In this document: positions 54,533 to 63,903 of the stretch, piece after piece
Layout: every line of letters starts with the position of its first letter
Position numbering within the stretch: the first letter of the stretch is position 1
DNA from: Prevotella sp.
GTDB lineage: Bacteria > Bacteroidota > Bacteroidia > Bacteroidales > Bacteroidaceae
Direction: 5' to 3'
NCBI GenBank assembly: GCA_017617615.1
Contig: JAFZVV010000002.1
Location: 1-64,000, forward strand
DNA length: 64,000 bases
Program-made: the position numbers and the translations under genes
The notes under the pieces: generated by a model
Database searches by the model: none
What the model was told of the DNA's origin: nothing
The model's input: the letters and a program-made list of their open reading frames with translations, nothing else

Positions 54533-55314
54533 GTTGGGATCATTTCATCTTCTTCGCAGTCGTCGCTGTACTGCTCTGGGGCACCGGTGCCTTCGCCGCA
54601 TGGAAAGACCGTCCGCGCACCGCCTATGCCACGACCCTCGCCGGACTGGCGGTGTTCTTCGTCTTCATCGTCGGTATATGGGTGTCGCTCGAGCGGCCGC
54701 CATTGCGCACGATGGGAGAAACACGCCTGTGGTACTCTTTCTTCCTCCCCCTCTCGGGACTCATCGTCTACAGCCGATGGCGCTACAAGTGGATACTCAC
54801 GTTCTCCGCCATCCTTGCTACCGTGTTCATCTGCGTCAACCTCCTCCGCCCAGAGATTCATTCCAAGACGCTCATGCCTGCCCTGCAGAGTCCGTGGTTC
54901 GCGCCTCACGTCATCGTCTATATGTTTGCCTATGCCATGCTCGGTGCCTCGGCGGTGATGGCAGCCTACCTGCTCTTCTTCAAGAAGACGCCGACCACAG
55001 TCGAGGAGATGGACATCAGCGACAACCTCGTGTATGTGGGCCTCGCCTTCATGACCATCGGCATGCTCTTCGGCGCGCTGTGGGCGAAGGAGGCATGGGG
55101 GCACTACTGGTCGTGGGACCCGAAGGAGACATGGGCTGCCATCACGTGGTTCGCCTACCTTGTCTACGTGCACTACCGCCGTATGCCGAAGCACAGTCTG
55201 CGGTTGTCGCTATGGATTCTACTCATCGCCTTCCTCCTCCTTCAGGTGTGCTGGTGGGGCATCAATTATCTGCCTTCCGCACAAGGTGTGTCGGTGCATA
55301 CCTATAGTACATGA
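54529..55314 (+). CDS. ccsA: CcsA/ResC, heme export and ligation protein of system II
   Basis: The start ATG at 54529 overlaps the previous stop (ATGA). The 261-aa protein has about eight membrane helices. The heme-binding WWD motif is present as WGHYWSWDPKETWA, flanked by conserved His in the helices (APHVIVYMF and VHYRRM). With the ResB-like partner it attaches heme to cytochromes such as NrfH and NrfA, whose genes lie immediately upstream. The coupling of nrfHA and ccs genes is common in Bacteroidota. Confidence 0.94.
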   Translation: MSWDHFIFFAVVAVLLWGTGAFAAWKDRPRTAYATTLAGLAVFFVFIVGIWVSLERPPLRTMGETRLWYSFFLPLSGLIVYSRWRYKWILTFSAILATVFICVNLLRPEIHSKTLMPALQSPWFAPHVIVYMFAYAMLGASAVMAAYLLFFKKTPTTVEEMDISDNLVYVGLAFMTIGMLFGALWAKEAWGHYWSWDPKETWAAITWFAYLVYVHYRRMPKHSLRLSLWILLIAFLLLQVCWWGINYLPSAQGVSVHTYST

Positions 55315-55332
55315 TCAGGAAGGTAAGGGTTT

Positions 55333-55545
55333 TGAATGGGCGAAATGGGCAAAATGGGCAGAATGGGCAGAATAATCTGAAAGAGGCAGAATCGCAAGTC
55401 TATTGTCCCTTTAACTTCCCTTAGTTGGGCTCTGCTCGAAATCAATTTTCAATTTTGAATCTTCAATCTTCAATCAGCCTAAGGCTGAAATCAATCTTCA
55501 ATCGGGCAAAGCCCGCTTAAGCTTCCTTTTCATTCCCTTCAATAA
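55333..55545 (+). repeat. Modular repeat between ccsA and a convergent GH2
   Basis: Four nonamers, core GAATCGCAAGTCTATTGTCC, two undecamers, TTGGGC-TCT-GCTC, heptads, hairpin CAGCC-TAA-GGCTG, heptads, hairpin GGGC-AAA-GCCC, and CATTCCCTTCA. The last TCA is the complement of the TGA stop of the GH2 gene on the minus strand. Confidence 0.9.
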
Positions 55546-58500
55546 TTCTTCCCCTTCTTCTGTAAAAAATCTATCTCCACAATGCGCAGGTCGAGCGTTC
55601 CTTCCTGGCTTCGCACCCTGTCGAGCTCTCCTGCATTGCCGCCAGCCAGTTCCTTGGTATCGCCGAATTTGCTGGAGTCTTGCGCGGGTCCCACCATCCT
55701 GATGGTATATTCCGATGCTGCTACGGGCTTGTCGATATGCAGGTGCACATAACCCAGTGAGGCGGGGGTGATACCCTCCCAAATCTTCTGCTTGCCCTTT
55801 GCCGTATGAGCATATACCTCCAGAGGATAGCACTTGTTTCGCCATCCCGTGAGTTTGAGCGAGATTTCGTCTACCGGCGCACGCTCCGCCAGGGAGAACG
55901 ATATCCACGCATAGTCGGGCTTGCCGTCGGAGCGCCACTCACTCAGTTCGTTGTCATCGAAGGCATTGCGGGGGTTGTTGTCGTCAGCGGTCACTGCCAC
56001 GGTGGCCTTGACGATGCCCACGGCCGTCTTGCTGTCGGTGTAGGAAGGCGTTGATGACGTCTCGCCACGCGCCAGGCGACAAGGCAGGGTGAGCGACGGC
56101 AGGTATTCGCCGACGTTCACGGCATGGGTACGCAGCGTGGCCTGAGCCACCCTTGCCATGCCCTTTACATGGGCGTAGACCACGATGTCGCCGGCATTCA
56201 CCGTACTCTGCACCAGCACACGGGCAACGCCACACTCCAGGGGCAGTGAGCGGGCACCCACATAATTGTCGGAGACGTTTTTCGTGGCTGCCGCGTCGAG
56301 GAGCGAACTGTCGCGGTTGGTGTCCTCACGCTGGTACTGGGTATTGTCGCGCGACGCGATGCCACCTATCCACTGTCCCTCGCCGGTAAGGGTGAAGTGC
56401 ACCATGCTCGTGTCGAGTGGACAGCGACGACCGTCTTTGTCGACCATCTCCACCTCTATCAATGCCATGTCGGCACCGTCGGCCTTCATCCCCTCAGGAT
56501 TCTCCAGCACCGTGAGCCGTAGGTGATGAGGCTTCCCTGCCGTGGTGAGCGCATGACGACTGCCGTTGGAGCCCACCGCCTCGAGCGTGCCCACCTCGAA
56601 CACGACGTTCTCGAAGGTGTGCAGGTAGCGGTAACGCTGTTTCCCCTTACCCAGCGAACGGCCGTTGAGACGCAGTTCCACCTCCTGGGCGTTGGACACC
56701 ACCAGCACGTCTTTCACCGTTCCCTCTGCGTAGTTCCAGTGGCCGATGATATGCGTGCGCGGCTGTTCGTCGTCTACCCATCCCGTCCACATCACCTGGT
56801 GGGCGAAGAACGCATCCTTGGCGATGCGCATCGCGTCGACGACGCCACTCGTGCGGTAGTTGGACTCACCACGGTGGTGCGTGTTGGTGTCGCTGAACAC
56901 GATTTTCACGCCGCCGCTGCTCACACGCCGTCCCGTCCCGGGCCGTTCGAGCCAGTAGTCATACCAGCGTCGCACCATCTCCACCGCGAAGGCATCCATG
57001 TTATGGTTGTAGTCGGTGGCTGGCTTACCCCGGTAGAGCGGTCCGTCGCCCTCGCGGTGGAAGGGCGGGCTCTGCTCGTCCCAGTATTTCCGCAGTCCCT
57101 CGTCGCGGCAGTATTCCATCGCCCACATGGGGTGTTTTCCCGACTTGTTGATATAGAGCATCTCGCCGCCATATTCTGCCTCGTCGATGTCGAGCATCTC
57201 TCGCGAGCCGATGGCCCTGCCGCCATACGGGTCGTAGCGGTCGCGGATGGCCTTCAGTTCGAGCATGTGTTCGCGGCTGATGCTCTCGTTGCCTCCCTCG
57301 TAGAAGAGGATGCTGGGGTTGTTGCGGTTGTAGATGATGGCGTCGCGCATCAGTTCGGTGCGCTGAGTCCACCGCGGTCCCTCCACGTCTTTCTCGGCAT
57401 CGCCGGCGGGCATGGCCTGTGGCAGTCCCACACGGTCGCACGACTCCACGTCTTGCTTCCATGGCGTGACGTGCATCCACCGCACCATGTTGGCGCCCGA
57501 CTCCACCATCAGGCCATTGGAATAGTCGCTCAGCCATGCCGGCACGCTCAGTCCCGTTCCCGGCCACTCGTTCGACGTGCGCTGGGCATAGCCATGCACC
57601 ATCATCACACGGTCATTGAGCCATATCTTCCCTTCGCCGAAGCGTGTCTTGCGGAATCCAGTACGGGTGCTCACCTCGTCGATAGTGCTCCCGTCGTCGG
57701 CCTTCAGCAGTGTCTTCACGGTATAGAGATAGCCATAGCCCCACGACCAGAAGTGCAACTGCCCTACCCTTCTCTGCGTGCGCACGGTACAGGTCTCGCC
57801 GGGTTGCAGTGTCGTGCGCCCACCGTCGAGACGTGCCACCTCCTGTCCGTCGGCATCGAGTACGATGGCAGAAAAGGAGAACGAGCGTTCGCGACTGTCG
57901 TCATTCCTCACCTCCGACTCGGCATGTATCACTGCCGAACGGGCGGCGATGTCGTAGTCGGTGGCATAGACATAGGTGCCCGTGGTACCGAGGTTACTGT
58001 AGAGCGGGAGAGTCTGGTGCAACAGGTCGGTGACATGTAGGAACACGTTCTTGGGTATGCCGCCGTAGTTGGCGTTGAAGTTACGGTCGTTCCACTGGTA
58101 CCGGCTGTCGTGTTGCCGTGAGACGTAACGCCAGTCGTTGTCGCACCGCACGGCGAGCACGTTGTCGCCTTCCACAAGGAAGGGAGTGAGGTCGAGTCCG
58201 CAGGCCATCACGCCATTCTCGCTCATGCCCAGGTGGTGGCCGTTGAGGTAGAAGTCGGCACCCTGGCGCACGCCCTCGAACTCCACATACACTTTCTTGC
58301 CACGCAGACCGGACACCGTGAAGTGTTTCCGGTACCAGGCGATGGTGTCGGTGAGTTGCACGATGTCTAACCGGAACGCCTCGTCGCCATTGAAGGCATG
58401 GGGCAGCGTGACGCGTTGCCAGGCGAGGTCGTCGTGGGTGATGTCCTCGGCACCGGGGATATCGCCAATGCAAAGCAGCCAGTTGTCGTTGAAATTGATT

Positions 58501-58568
58501 TTGCGCTGTGTGGCGTGCGATGTCAGTGCCATCAATGCCAGCATCAGGGTTGTCAGTAGTTTGTTCAT
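55539..58568 (-). CDS. GH2 glycoside hydrolase with C-terminal carbohydrate-binding-like domain, exported
   Basis: The start at 58568 gives 1009 aa with a signal peptide (MNKLLTTLMLALMALTSHA). GH2 domains are a jelly roll (about 20-185), an Ig-like domain and a TIM barrel (about 290-600). The acid/base is probably Glu428 in FYEGGNESIS, and the nucleophile Glu485 in MWAMEYCRDEG. These motifs differ from LacZ and point to a separate subfamily. A DUF4982-like or Ig region (about 690-830) follows, and residues about 870-1000 (NPRNAFDDNELSEWRSDG) look like an F5/8-type carbohydrate-binding module. Substrate is uncertain; beta-galactosides or beta-mannosides of plant glycans are possible. Confidence 0.9.
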   Translation of the reverse strand: MNKLLTTLMLALMALTSHATQRKINFNDNWLLCIGDIPGAEDITHDDLAWQRVTLPHAFNGDEAFRLDIVQLTDTIAWYRKHFTVSGLRGKKVYVEFEGVRQGADFYLNGHHLGMSENGVMACGLDLTPFLVEGDNVLAVRCDNDWRYVSRQHDSRYQWNDRNFNANYGGIPKNVFLHVTDLLHQTLPLYSNLGTTGTYVYATDYDIAARSAVIHAESEVRNDDSRERSFSFSAIVLDADGQEVARLDGGRTTLQPGETCTVRTQRRVGQLHFWSWGYGYLYTVKTLLKADDGSTIDEVSTRTGFRKTRFGEGKIWLNDRVMMVHGYAQRTSNEWPGTGLSVPAWLSDYSNGLMVESGANMVRWMHVTPWKQDVESCDRVGLPQAMPAGDAEKDVEGPRWTQRTELMRDAIIYNRNNPSILFYEGGNESISREHMLELKAIRDRYDPYGGRAIGSREMLDIDEAEYGGEMLYINKSGKHPMWAMEYCRDEGLRKYWDEQSPPFHREGDGPLYRGKPATDYNHNMDAFAVEMVRRWYDYWLERPGTGRRVSSGGVKIVFSDTNTHHRGESNYRTSGVVDAMRIAKDAFFAHQVMWTGWVDDEQPRTHIIGHWNYAEGTVKDVLVVSNAQEVELRLNGRSLGKGKQRYRYLHTFENVVFEVGTLEAVGSNGSRHALTTAGKPHHLRLTVLENPEGMKADGADMALIEVEMVDKDGRRCPLDTSMVHFTLTGEGQWIGGIASRDNTQYQREDTNRDSSLLDAAATKNVSDNYVGARSLPLECGVARVLVQSTVNAGDIVVYAHVKGMARVAQATLRTHAVNVGEYLPSLTLPCRLARGETSSTPSYTDSKTAVGIVKATVAVTADDNNPRNAFDDNELSEWRSDGKPDYAWISFSLAERAPVDEISLKLTGWRNKCYPLEVYAHTAKGKQKIWEGITPASLGYVHLHIDKPVAASEYTIRMVGPAQDSSKFGDTKELAGGNAGELDRVRSQEGTLDLRIVEIDFLQKKGKNY

Positions 58569-58601
58569 CGCTGTAGTTTGTTGATAGAGGTAAGGACAGG
58601 A

Positions 58602-58609
58602 CAAAGATA
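58602..58609 (-). promoter_or_regulatory. Bacteroidota -7 promoter box for the GH2 gene
   Basis: The minus strand reads TATCTTTG, 33 bases before the ATG at 58568. It supports that start against an upstream frame reaching 58637. Confidence 0.6.
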
Positions 58610-58743
58610 AGAAAAAAGGGGAACATATCCATGTCATGGACTAAAGATTTAAGACGTTTAATCAAAAAACATAGGTCAAGAACCGTCGCAATTCAACTGA
58701 AATGACTAAATTTGCCATTCGAGGAGAAGAAACAAGTTTCAAC

Positions 58744-58950
58744 TAAAGGGAAGGGAAAGGAAGTTAAAGGGGAGTTAAAGGGAAGTTAAAGGGACTATAG
58801 TACTGCGACTCAGCCCATAGAGCCCACACAGCCCATTCTGCCCATTCTGCCCATCATCACCCAAAATCTTCAATCGGGCGGAGCCCGCTATCAATTTTCA
58901 ATTTTTAATATTCAATCTTCAATCAGCCGCAGGCTGAAATCAAATCTTCA
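58744..58950 (-). repeat. Modular repeat in reverse orientation
   Basis: Read on the minus strand: hairpin CAGCC-TGC-GGCTG, heptads, hairpin GGGC-TCC-GCCC, GATTTTGGGTGATGATGGGC, four nonamers, core with GAGTCGCAGTACTATAGTCC, three to four undecamers. It lies between divergent GH2 genes. Confidence 0.92.
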
Positions 58951-58969
58951 AAGAAAAAATAATACCGCA

Positions 58970-61330
58970 ATGAGGAGACTATTCTTGGCAACCGTATTGC
59001 TGACTGTGGCAGGCATCGCGCAGGCACAGACACGACAGACACTGTTCGACGACGGGTGGACGTTCACCCAAGGAGGCAAGACCATCGACGTGGACCTGCC
59101 ACACGACTGGGACATCTATGCGAAGCCCGACCCCACCTCGGGCGCCACAGGCACCGGCGGTGGTTGGTATCCCGGTGGGAAGGGCGAGTATCGTAAGACG
59201 TTTGGCACTCCCACCGAAGGAGACATCGTCAGGCTCCACTTCGAGGGTGTCTACCAGAAAGCCGAGGTGTTCGTCAACGGTCATAAGGCCGGGCAGCATG
59301 CCTACGGCTATACGCCCTTCACCGTGGACATCACGCCCTACCTGAAGAAAGCCAACGGTGTGAAACGGCAGAAAGCATCCAACGAGGTGCTGGTAAAGGT
59401 AGACAATTCCGAGCAGCCCAACTGCCGCTGGTACTCCGGTTCGGGCATCTATCGCCACGTATGGCTGCTGACGATGCCCTCCTTGCACATTGCCGAGAAC
59501 GGCGTGTTCGTCACCACCAAGGAAGTGACCGACGGAAAGGCCACCGTGATGGTAGAGGTGAAAGTGGAGAATTCTTCGGATGACCTTCGCGAAGCCCATG
59601 TCGTGGTAGAGGGGCGTAGCGTGGCGGTGACGGTGCCTGCCCATCAGACGAAGACCATCACTACGGCCTATACTATCAGCAGTCCGCAACTCTGGTCGCC
59701 GGCGCATCCTTACCTCTATACCACCAACGTGTCGCTGGAAGAGAACGGCATCGCCATCGACAGCAAGTCGGTGCGTCACGGTATCCGCACGTTCTCGTTT
59801 GATGCCGAACGGGGTTTTGTGCTCAACGGCGAGCCGATGCTCATCAGCGGAGCCTGCCTGCATCACGACGACGGCATACTCGGAGCGATGGCCTTTGACG
59901 CGGCAGAGGTGCGCAAGGCCAGACTGATGAAAGCAGCGGGATTCAACCTCGTGCGCACGTCGCACAACCCGACGACACGAGCCTTCCTCGATGCCTGTGA
60001 CTCACTGGGCCTGATGGTGATAGACGAGGCCTTTGACGGCTGGCGCACGGCGAAGACACCCCACGACTATTCCACACTCATCGATTCATGCTACCGCGAC
60101 GACATCCATGCCATGGTGCTCCGCGACCGCAACCATCCCAGCATCATCTGCTGGAGCTTAGGCAACGAGGTCATGGAACGCAAGGACATCCGTGTCATCA
60201 CCACCGCCCGCCTGCTGAAAGAGGCCGTGAGGGAGTGTGACACGACACGTCCGGTGACCGAGGCGCTATGCTCGTGGGACAGCGACTGGGAGATTTACGA
60301 CCCGCATGCCGAGGTGCTCGACGTGGTGGGATACAACTACATGATACACAAACATGCCGCCGACCACCAGCGCGACCCGAAACGGGTCATCTGGCAGACG
60401 GAGAGTTACCCACGCGACGCCTTCAAGAACTGGGCGCTCACCACAGACTATCCCTATATCGTGGGGGATATCGTGTGGACGGGGCTCGACTACCTGGGCG
60501 AGTCGGGCATTGGCCGCTACTACTATCAGGGAGAACGCGAGGGAGAGCACTATGTTAATGGCGGACAGCCCGACTGGCATGGCGCCTACTGCGGCGACGT
60601 GGACATCACGGGCTGGCGCAAGCCCATCAGCCACTACCGCGAGATGCTGTGGAACGACTCGAAGCCCTTGTATATGGCGGTGAGGGAGCCCGACGGCTAT
60701 CGCGGGAAAATCAAGGAGACGGCATGGAGTGTATGGCCGACATGGGAAAGTTGGAACTGGGAAGGCTACCGCGCCCAGGACGGCATCGTTGTCCCGTCTT
60801 GGGAAGGCAAGACCATCGACGTGGAAGTCTACTCGAAGAGTCCTGAAGTGAATCTCTACCTGAACGACAGGCTCATCGGTACAAAGACCGTGAACCGCTC
60901 GACGGCGTTCAAGGCCGTGTTCCAGATTCCCTACGAACCTGGCGAGTTGCGTGCCGAGGCCGGTGGCAACAGGGTGGCACTCTGCACTGCCGGGAAGCCT
61001 GCCCGACTCCGTCTGACGGCCGACAAGACGGTGATGCGGTGCGACGGGCAGGACCTGACATTCGTCACCGTAGAGGTGGTGGACAGCAAGGGACATGTAT
61101 GTCCTGATGCCGCCATCCCCTGCGAGGCAGTGGTCAAGGGCGGTGGCAGTCTGTTGGCGTTTGCCTCTGCCGACCTCAAGGACACCGAGCCCACCACGTC
61201 GCCGTGTGTCACGACCTGGAAGGGACGGGCCTTGCTGGTGGTGCGCAGCGGCAAGAGCAAGGGAAAAGTCAGCATCAGCATCCGCAGTACATTACCCACT
61301 GCCAACCTTACCATTCCAACCGGGAAGTAA
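58970..61330 (+). CDS. GH2 beta-galactosidase-type enzyme with DUF4982-like domain, exported
   Basis: The 786-aa protein has a signal peptide (MRRLFLATVLLTVAGIAQAQ). The jelly roll (about 22-180) carries LPHDWDIY and NCRWYSGSGIYRHVWL, typical of GH2 enzymes with DUF4982. The TIM barrel (about 280-580) has acid/base Glu400 in CWSLGNEVME and nucleophile Glu478 in IWQTESYP. C-terminal DUF4982 and Ig-like domains (about 590-780) complete it. Such enzymes are usually beta-galactosidases. Its start is only 20 bases from the reverse-oriented repeat; no separate promoter is obvious. Confidence 0.94.
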   Translation: MRRLFLATVLLTVAGIAQAQTRQTLFDDGWTFTQGGKTIDVDLPHDWDIYAKPDPTSGATGTGGGWYPGGKGEYRKTFGTPTEGDIVRLHFEGVYQKAEVFVNGHKAGQHAYGYTPFTVDITPYLKKANGVKRQKASNEVLVKVDNSEQPNCRWYSGSGIYRHVWLLTMPSLHIAENGVFVTTKEVTDGKATVMVEVKVENSSDDLREAHVVVEGRSVAVTVPAHQTKTITTAYTISSPQLWSPAHPYLYTTNVSLEENGIAIDSKSVRHGIRTFSFDAERGFVLNGEPMLISGACLHHDDGILGAMAFDAAEVRKARLMKAAGFNLVRTSHNPTTRAFLDACDSLGLMVIDEAFDGWRTAKTPHDYSTLIDSCYRDDIHAMVLRDRNHPSIICWSLGNEVMERKDIRVITTARLLKEAVRECDTTRPVTEALCSWDSDWEIYDPHAEVLDVVGYNYMIHKHAADHQRDPKRVIWQTESYPRDAFKNWALTTDYPYIVGDIVWTGLDYLGESGIGRYYYQGEREGEHYVNGGQPDWHGAYCGDVDITGWRKPISHYREMLWNDSKPLYMAVREPDGYRGKIKETAWSVWPTWESWNWEGYRAQDGIVVPSWEGKTIDVEVYSKSPEVNLYLNDRLIGTKTVNRSTAFKAVFQIPYEPGELRAEAGGNRVALCTAGKPARLRLTADKTVMRCDGQDLTFVTVEVVDSKGHVCPDAAIPCEAVVKGGGSLLAFASADLKDTEPTTSPCVTTWKGRALLVVRSGKSKGKVSISIRSTLPTANLTIPTGK

Positions 61331-61331
61331 T

Positions 61332-61440
61332 TTAAGTTTCGCATTCGCTCAACTAACGGAAGTTAAAGGGAAGTTAAAGGGAAGTTAAAGGGAAGTTATA
61401 GTGAAGTTAAAGGGAAGTTAAAGGGACATATGCCCTCTTC
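61332..61440 (-). repeat. Modular repeat, undecamer array in reverse orientation
   Basis: Begins one base after the GH2 stop with the inverted copy of the 30880 tail (TTTCGCATTCGCTCAACTAA), then about seven GAAGTTAAAGG units and GGGACATATGCCC. The stretch to 61571 holds a G-run (GGGGGGGG at 61452) and nothing else recognisable. Confidence 0.9.
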
Positions 61441-61571
61441 TAGGCCTTTTGGGGGGGGTAAAATTTTCCCTGGCTGAGTGCTTCGCCCCTACTTCGTAAC
61501 TTCACTTTCCTACTTACGAAAGATGAGTCAAGTAATTAAATACCGGGTTGCACCTTGGGCGGGCCTTGTTG

Positions 61572-61787
61572 CTATTCGACGACTTCGATGTCGTTCTGAC
61601 CTTCGCTTTCCTCTACAATTGAGAAGTTATAGTAGAGATAACCCAATATGGCGACGAGGATAGCGAAAATCACAGCCTTGATCAAGCAGCCTGCCACTTT
61701 CTTGATGAGAATGAAGGCCACGATGACGGCAACAATCGCAAAAACGATGTAAGCGATGTCGGAGGTGGGGATGTTGGTTAAATCCAT
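61572..61787 (-). CDS. Small membrane protein, two helices
   Basis: The start at 61787 gives 71 aa (MDLTNIPTSDIAYIVFAIVA...). Two hydrophobic stretches (about 10-28 and 34-52) form a membrane hairpin joined by IKKVAGC. The C-terminus is acidic (EESEGQNDIEVVE). An earlier TTG in frame is less likely. Function unknown; similar small proteins are widespread in Bacteroidota. It is downstream of the RluA-type gene with a large repeat between them. Confidence 0.7.
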   Translation of the reverse strand: MDLTNIPTSDIAYIVFAIVAVIVAFILIKKVAGCLIKAVIFAILVAILGYLYYNFSIVEESEGQNDIEVVE

Positions 61788-61796
61788 TTTATTATT

Positions 61797-62048
61797 CAAA
61801 ATTGAAAAATGATTTCAGCCTTGGCTGATTGAAAATTGATTCCGGGCTACGCCCGATTGAAGATTGATTTCAGCCTTCGGCTGATTGAAGATTGAAGATT
61901 AAAAATTGATAGCGGGCTTTGCCCGATTGAAGATTTTGGGTGATGATGGGCGGAATGGGCAAAATGGGCAGAGTCGCAGAGCATATGTCCTTTTAACTTC
62001 CCTATAACTCCCCTTTAACTTCCCTTCCATTCCCTTCAAAAATAACTT
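61797..62048 (+). repeat. Modular repeat with four hairpins
   Basis: Hairpins CAGCC-TT-GGCTG, GGGC-TAC-GCCC, CAGCC-TTC-GGCTG and GGGC-TTT-GCCC alternate with ATTGAAA heptads. TTTGGGTGATGATGGGC, three nonamers, core GAGTCGCAGAGCATATGTCC, four undecamers and CCCTTCCATTCCCTTCA follow. It ends four bases before the RluA stop on the other strand. Confidence 0.92.
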
Positions 62049-62052
62049 CCTT

Positions 62053-62943
62053 TTATTTAAACAAGCTTCTGAAGGCCGTGGGGATGGGAGTCTCGAACTC
62101 CATGCGCTCACGTGTCACGGGATGGTAGAAGCACAGCAGGAAGGCGTGGAGGCAGAGGCGGTGGAGCGGGTCGTCGCCATTACCGTATTTCGTGTCGCCG
62201 CAGACAGGGTGCCCCATGTCGGCAGAGTGGACACGTATCTGGTTCTTACGACCGGTCTCCAGCTTATACTCCACGAGAGAATGTTCGGTAGTACGGGCGA
62301 GGGTGTGAAAATGGGTCACGGCATACTTGCCCCCATTGTCTACAGGCGAGGAATAGGTGACGTAGGCCTTGTTGTCCTTCAGCCAGTTGGCCACCGTACC
62401 GCCATCCTCTTCCATCTCTCCCGACACAACAGCCACATAGCGGCGGTCGTATACGATATCATGCCACGCTTGTTCCAAGCGCTGTTCTGTCTCCATGTCC
62501 TTCGCATAGACCATCAGTCCGCTGGTGTCGCGGTCGAGGCGGTGCACCACATGGGCGCGGCAGTGCTGGTGGGTCTTCTGGAAATAGTCGTCGAGCACCG
62601 ATTTCACGTTCAGCGACTTGTGGCCGGCAGCCATGGAGAGGATGCCCACCGCCTTCTCCACCACGACGAGGTATTTGTCTTCGTAGACGATCTTCACGTA
62701 GCGGCTCTTGAACGTGTCGTTGCGTTTCGACTTGCTCACGGATATCTTCATCCCCGGCTTCAGGGGGAAGTCGAACTGCGTCACCTGCTTGCCGTCGACC
62801 TTGATGCCACGGCCCTGGAGCGTGGCCTTCACTTTCGAGCGGCTCTGCCCCTGAAGGGTCTGCAGCAGATACTCCAGCAGCGGTGCCTCGCGGTCGACCG
62901 TGTAGTGGTCGTATTGTGGTTCAGTATGATAATTGCGTTTCAT
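62053..62943 (-). CDS. RluA-family pseudouridine synthase
   Basis: The start at 62943 gives 296 aa. An S4-like RNA-binding segment (about 25-75, SRSKVKATLQGRGIKVDGKQV) precedes the catalytic domain. The catalytic Asp lies in HVVHRLDRDTSGLMVYAKD, and the KLETGRKNQIRVH and GHPVCGDTKYG blocks complete the family signature. It converts specific uridines of rRNA or tRNA to pseudouridine, like RluD or RluC; which position is not readable here. The gene has its own promoter. Confidence 0.95.
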   Translation of the reverse strand: MKRNYHTEPQYDHYTVDREAPLLEYLLQTLQGQSRSKVKATLQGRGIKVDGKQVTQFDFPLKPGMKISVSKSKRNDTFKSRYVKIVYEDKYLVVVEKAVGILSMAAGHKSLNVKSVLDDYFQKTHQHCRAHVVHRLDRDTSGLMVYAKDMETEQRLEQAWHDIVYDRRYVAVVSGEMEEDGGTVANWLKDNKAYVTYSSPVDNGGKYAVTHFHTLARTTEHSLVEYKLETGRKNQIRVHSADMGHPVCGDTKYGNGDDPLHRLCLHAFLLCFYHPVTRERMEFETPIPTAFRSLFK

Positions 62944-62974
62944 ATAAACTTGTCTGCTTACTTTCTGTATGCTG

Positions 62975-62982
62975 CAAAAGTA
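62975..62982 (-). promoter_or_regulatory. Bacteroidota -7 promoter box for the pseudouridine synthase gene
   Basis: The minus strand reads TACTTTTG, 31 bases before the ATG. Confidence 0.65.
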
Positions 62983-63083
62983 CGAAAAAGCCCGCATATA
63001 CTATGTTGAGTAACGACAAAAAACGATGTAATGCCCAAATTTTATCCTTTTTTACGATTCAATCAAAAAAAAGTCCCCAAATA

Positions 63084-63115
63084 TTTGGTTTATAAAATAA
63101 ACTTGTTTATATTTG
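63084..63115 (+). promoter_or_regulatory. Bacteroidota promoter for the terminal two-gene unit
   Basis: TTTG at 63084-63087, a 20-base spacer, and TATATTTG at 63108-63115. The ATG at 63226 gives a leader of about 105 bases. Confidence 0.8.
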
Positions 63116-63225
63116 CACAGTCATTCGGATGAAAAGTGCCTTGTCCGACCTTTCTGCAGGAGGGAGGACGGGGCACGAAAGAGTTTTTCAACAGTAGTTC
63201 TTTAATCATCAAAACACGAACAACA

Positions 63226-63900
63226 ATGGAAGAAAACAACAAATTGACTGCTGAGCGCAGTCTGGAAATCATCACTGAGCAAATAGAGCGCAGTCGCCAA
63301 ACCGTGGCAAAGGACACAGGGGGATTGCTCTTCATTTCTGGTCTTTGCACTATAGGCATGGCAATTCTTGTTGGCTTTTGTATCTATTTTACAGGCAATA
63401 TGTCATTCTATATCCTATACATATTGCTACCTGCCATAATATATGGTGCTGATCGCTATGCAAAAAGAAATAAGCCCAATGTTCCTGTCAGTTTTGTTGG
63501 ATATTTGGTGGATAAGACATGGCATACTTTTGGTACATTCGCACTCTTGTATTTTGTGCTGTTCAATCTTTATCCTTTTGTGATGGGGCATCAAAGTACA
63601 GAGAATCTTCTGCAACTGAATATCACCCCCTTCCGCACGATTCTTCTACTTATGGGCATGACCATCGCCATCAATGGTCATATATTAAAGAGCAAGTGGA
63701 TGGTGGTCTGCGGCATTTTCGGTGGTATCGCAGGATACGTGTGGGAATTGTTCAATATGACACAGAATCTGCTGAATTGGATGGGAGCCGACTCAAGCGA
63801 AAATGGAATAGCTTATGGAATGATTCCCGGCATCTTCATCGCAATCTTTGCCTTCGTCGGCCTGTTGCTCCCAGGCATGATGCTCAAAAAACAGAAGTAG
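63226..63900 (+). CDS. Membrane protein of unknown function
   Basis: The start at 63226 gives 224 aa; an upstream in-frame ATG at 63136 is possible but less likely. A charged N-terminal helix (MEENNKLTAERSLEIITEQIERSRQ) is followed by about six membrane helices (GLLFISGLCTIGMAILVGFCI, ISFYILYILLPAIIYG-type segments). The N-terminal phrase SLEIITEQIERSRQ is one I associate with Bacteroidota membrane proteins paired with a small winged-helix regulator, as here. AT content is higher than in the glycosidase region. The next gene starts three bases after its stop. Confidence 0.8.
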   Translation: MEENNKLTAERSLEIITEQIERSRQTVAKDTGGLLFISGLCTIGMAILVGFCIYFTGNMSFYILYILLPAIIYGADRYAKRNKPNVPVSFVGYLVDKTWHTFGTFALLYFVLFNLYPFVMGHQSTENLLQLNITPFRTILLLMGMTIAINGHILKSKWMVVCGIFGGIAGYVWELFNMTQNLLNWMGADSSENGIAYGMIPGIFIAIFAFVGLLLPGMMLKKQK

Positions 63901-63903
63901 CCC

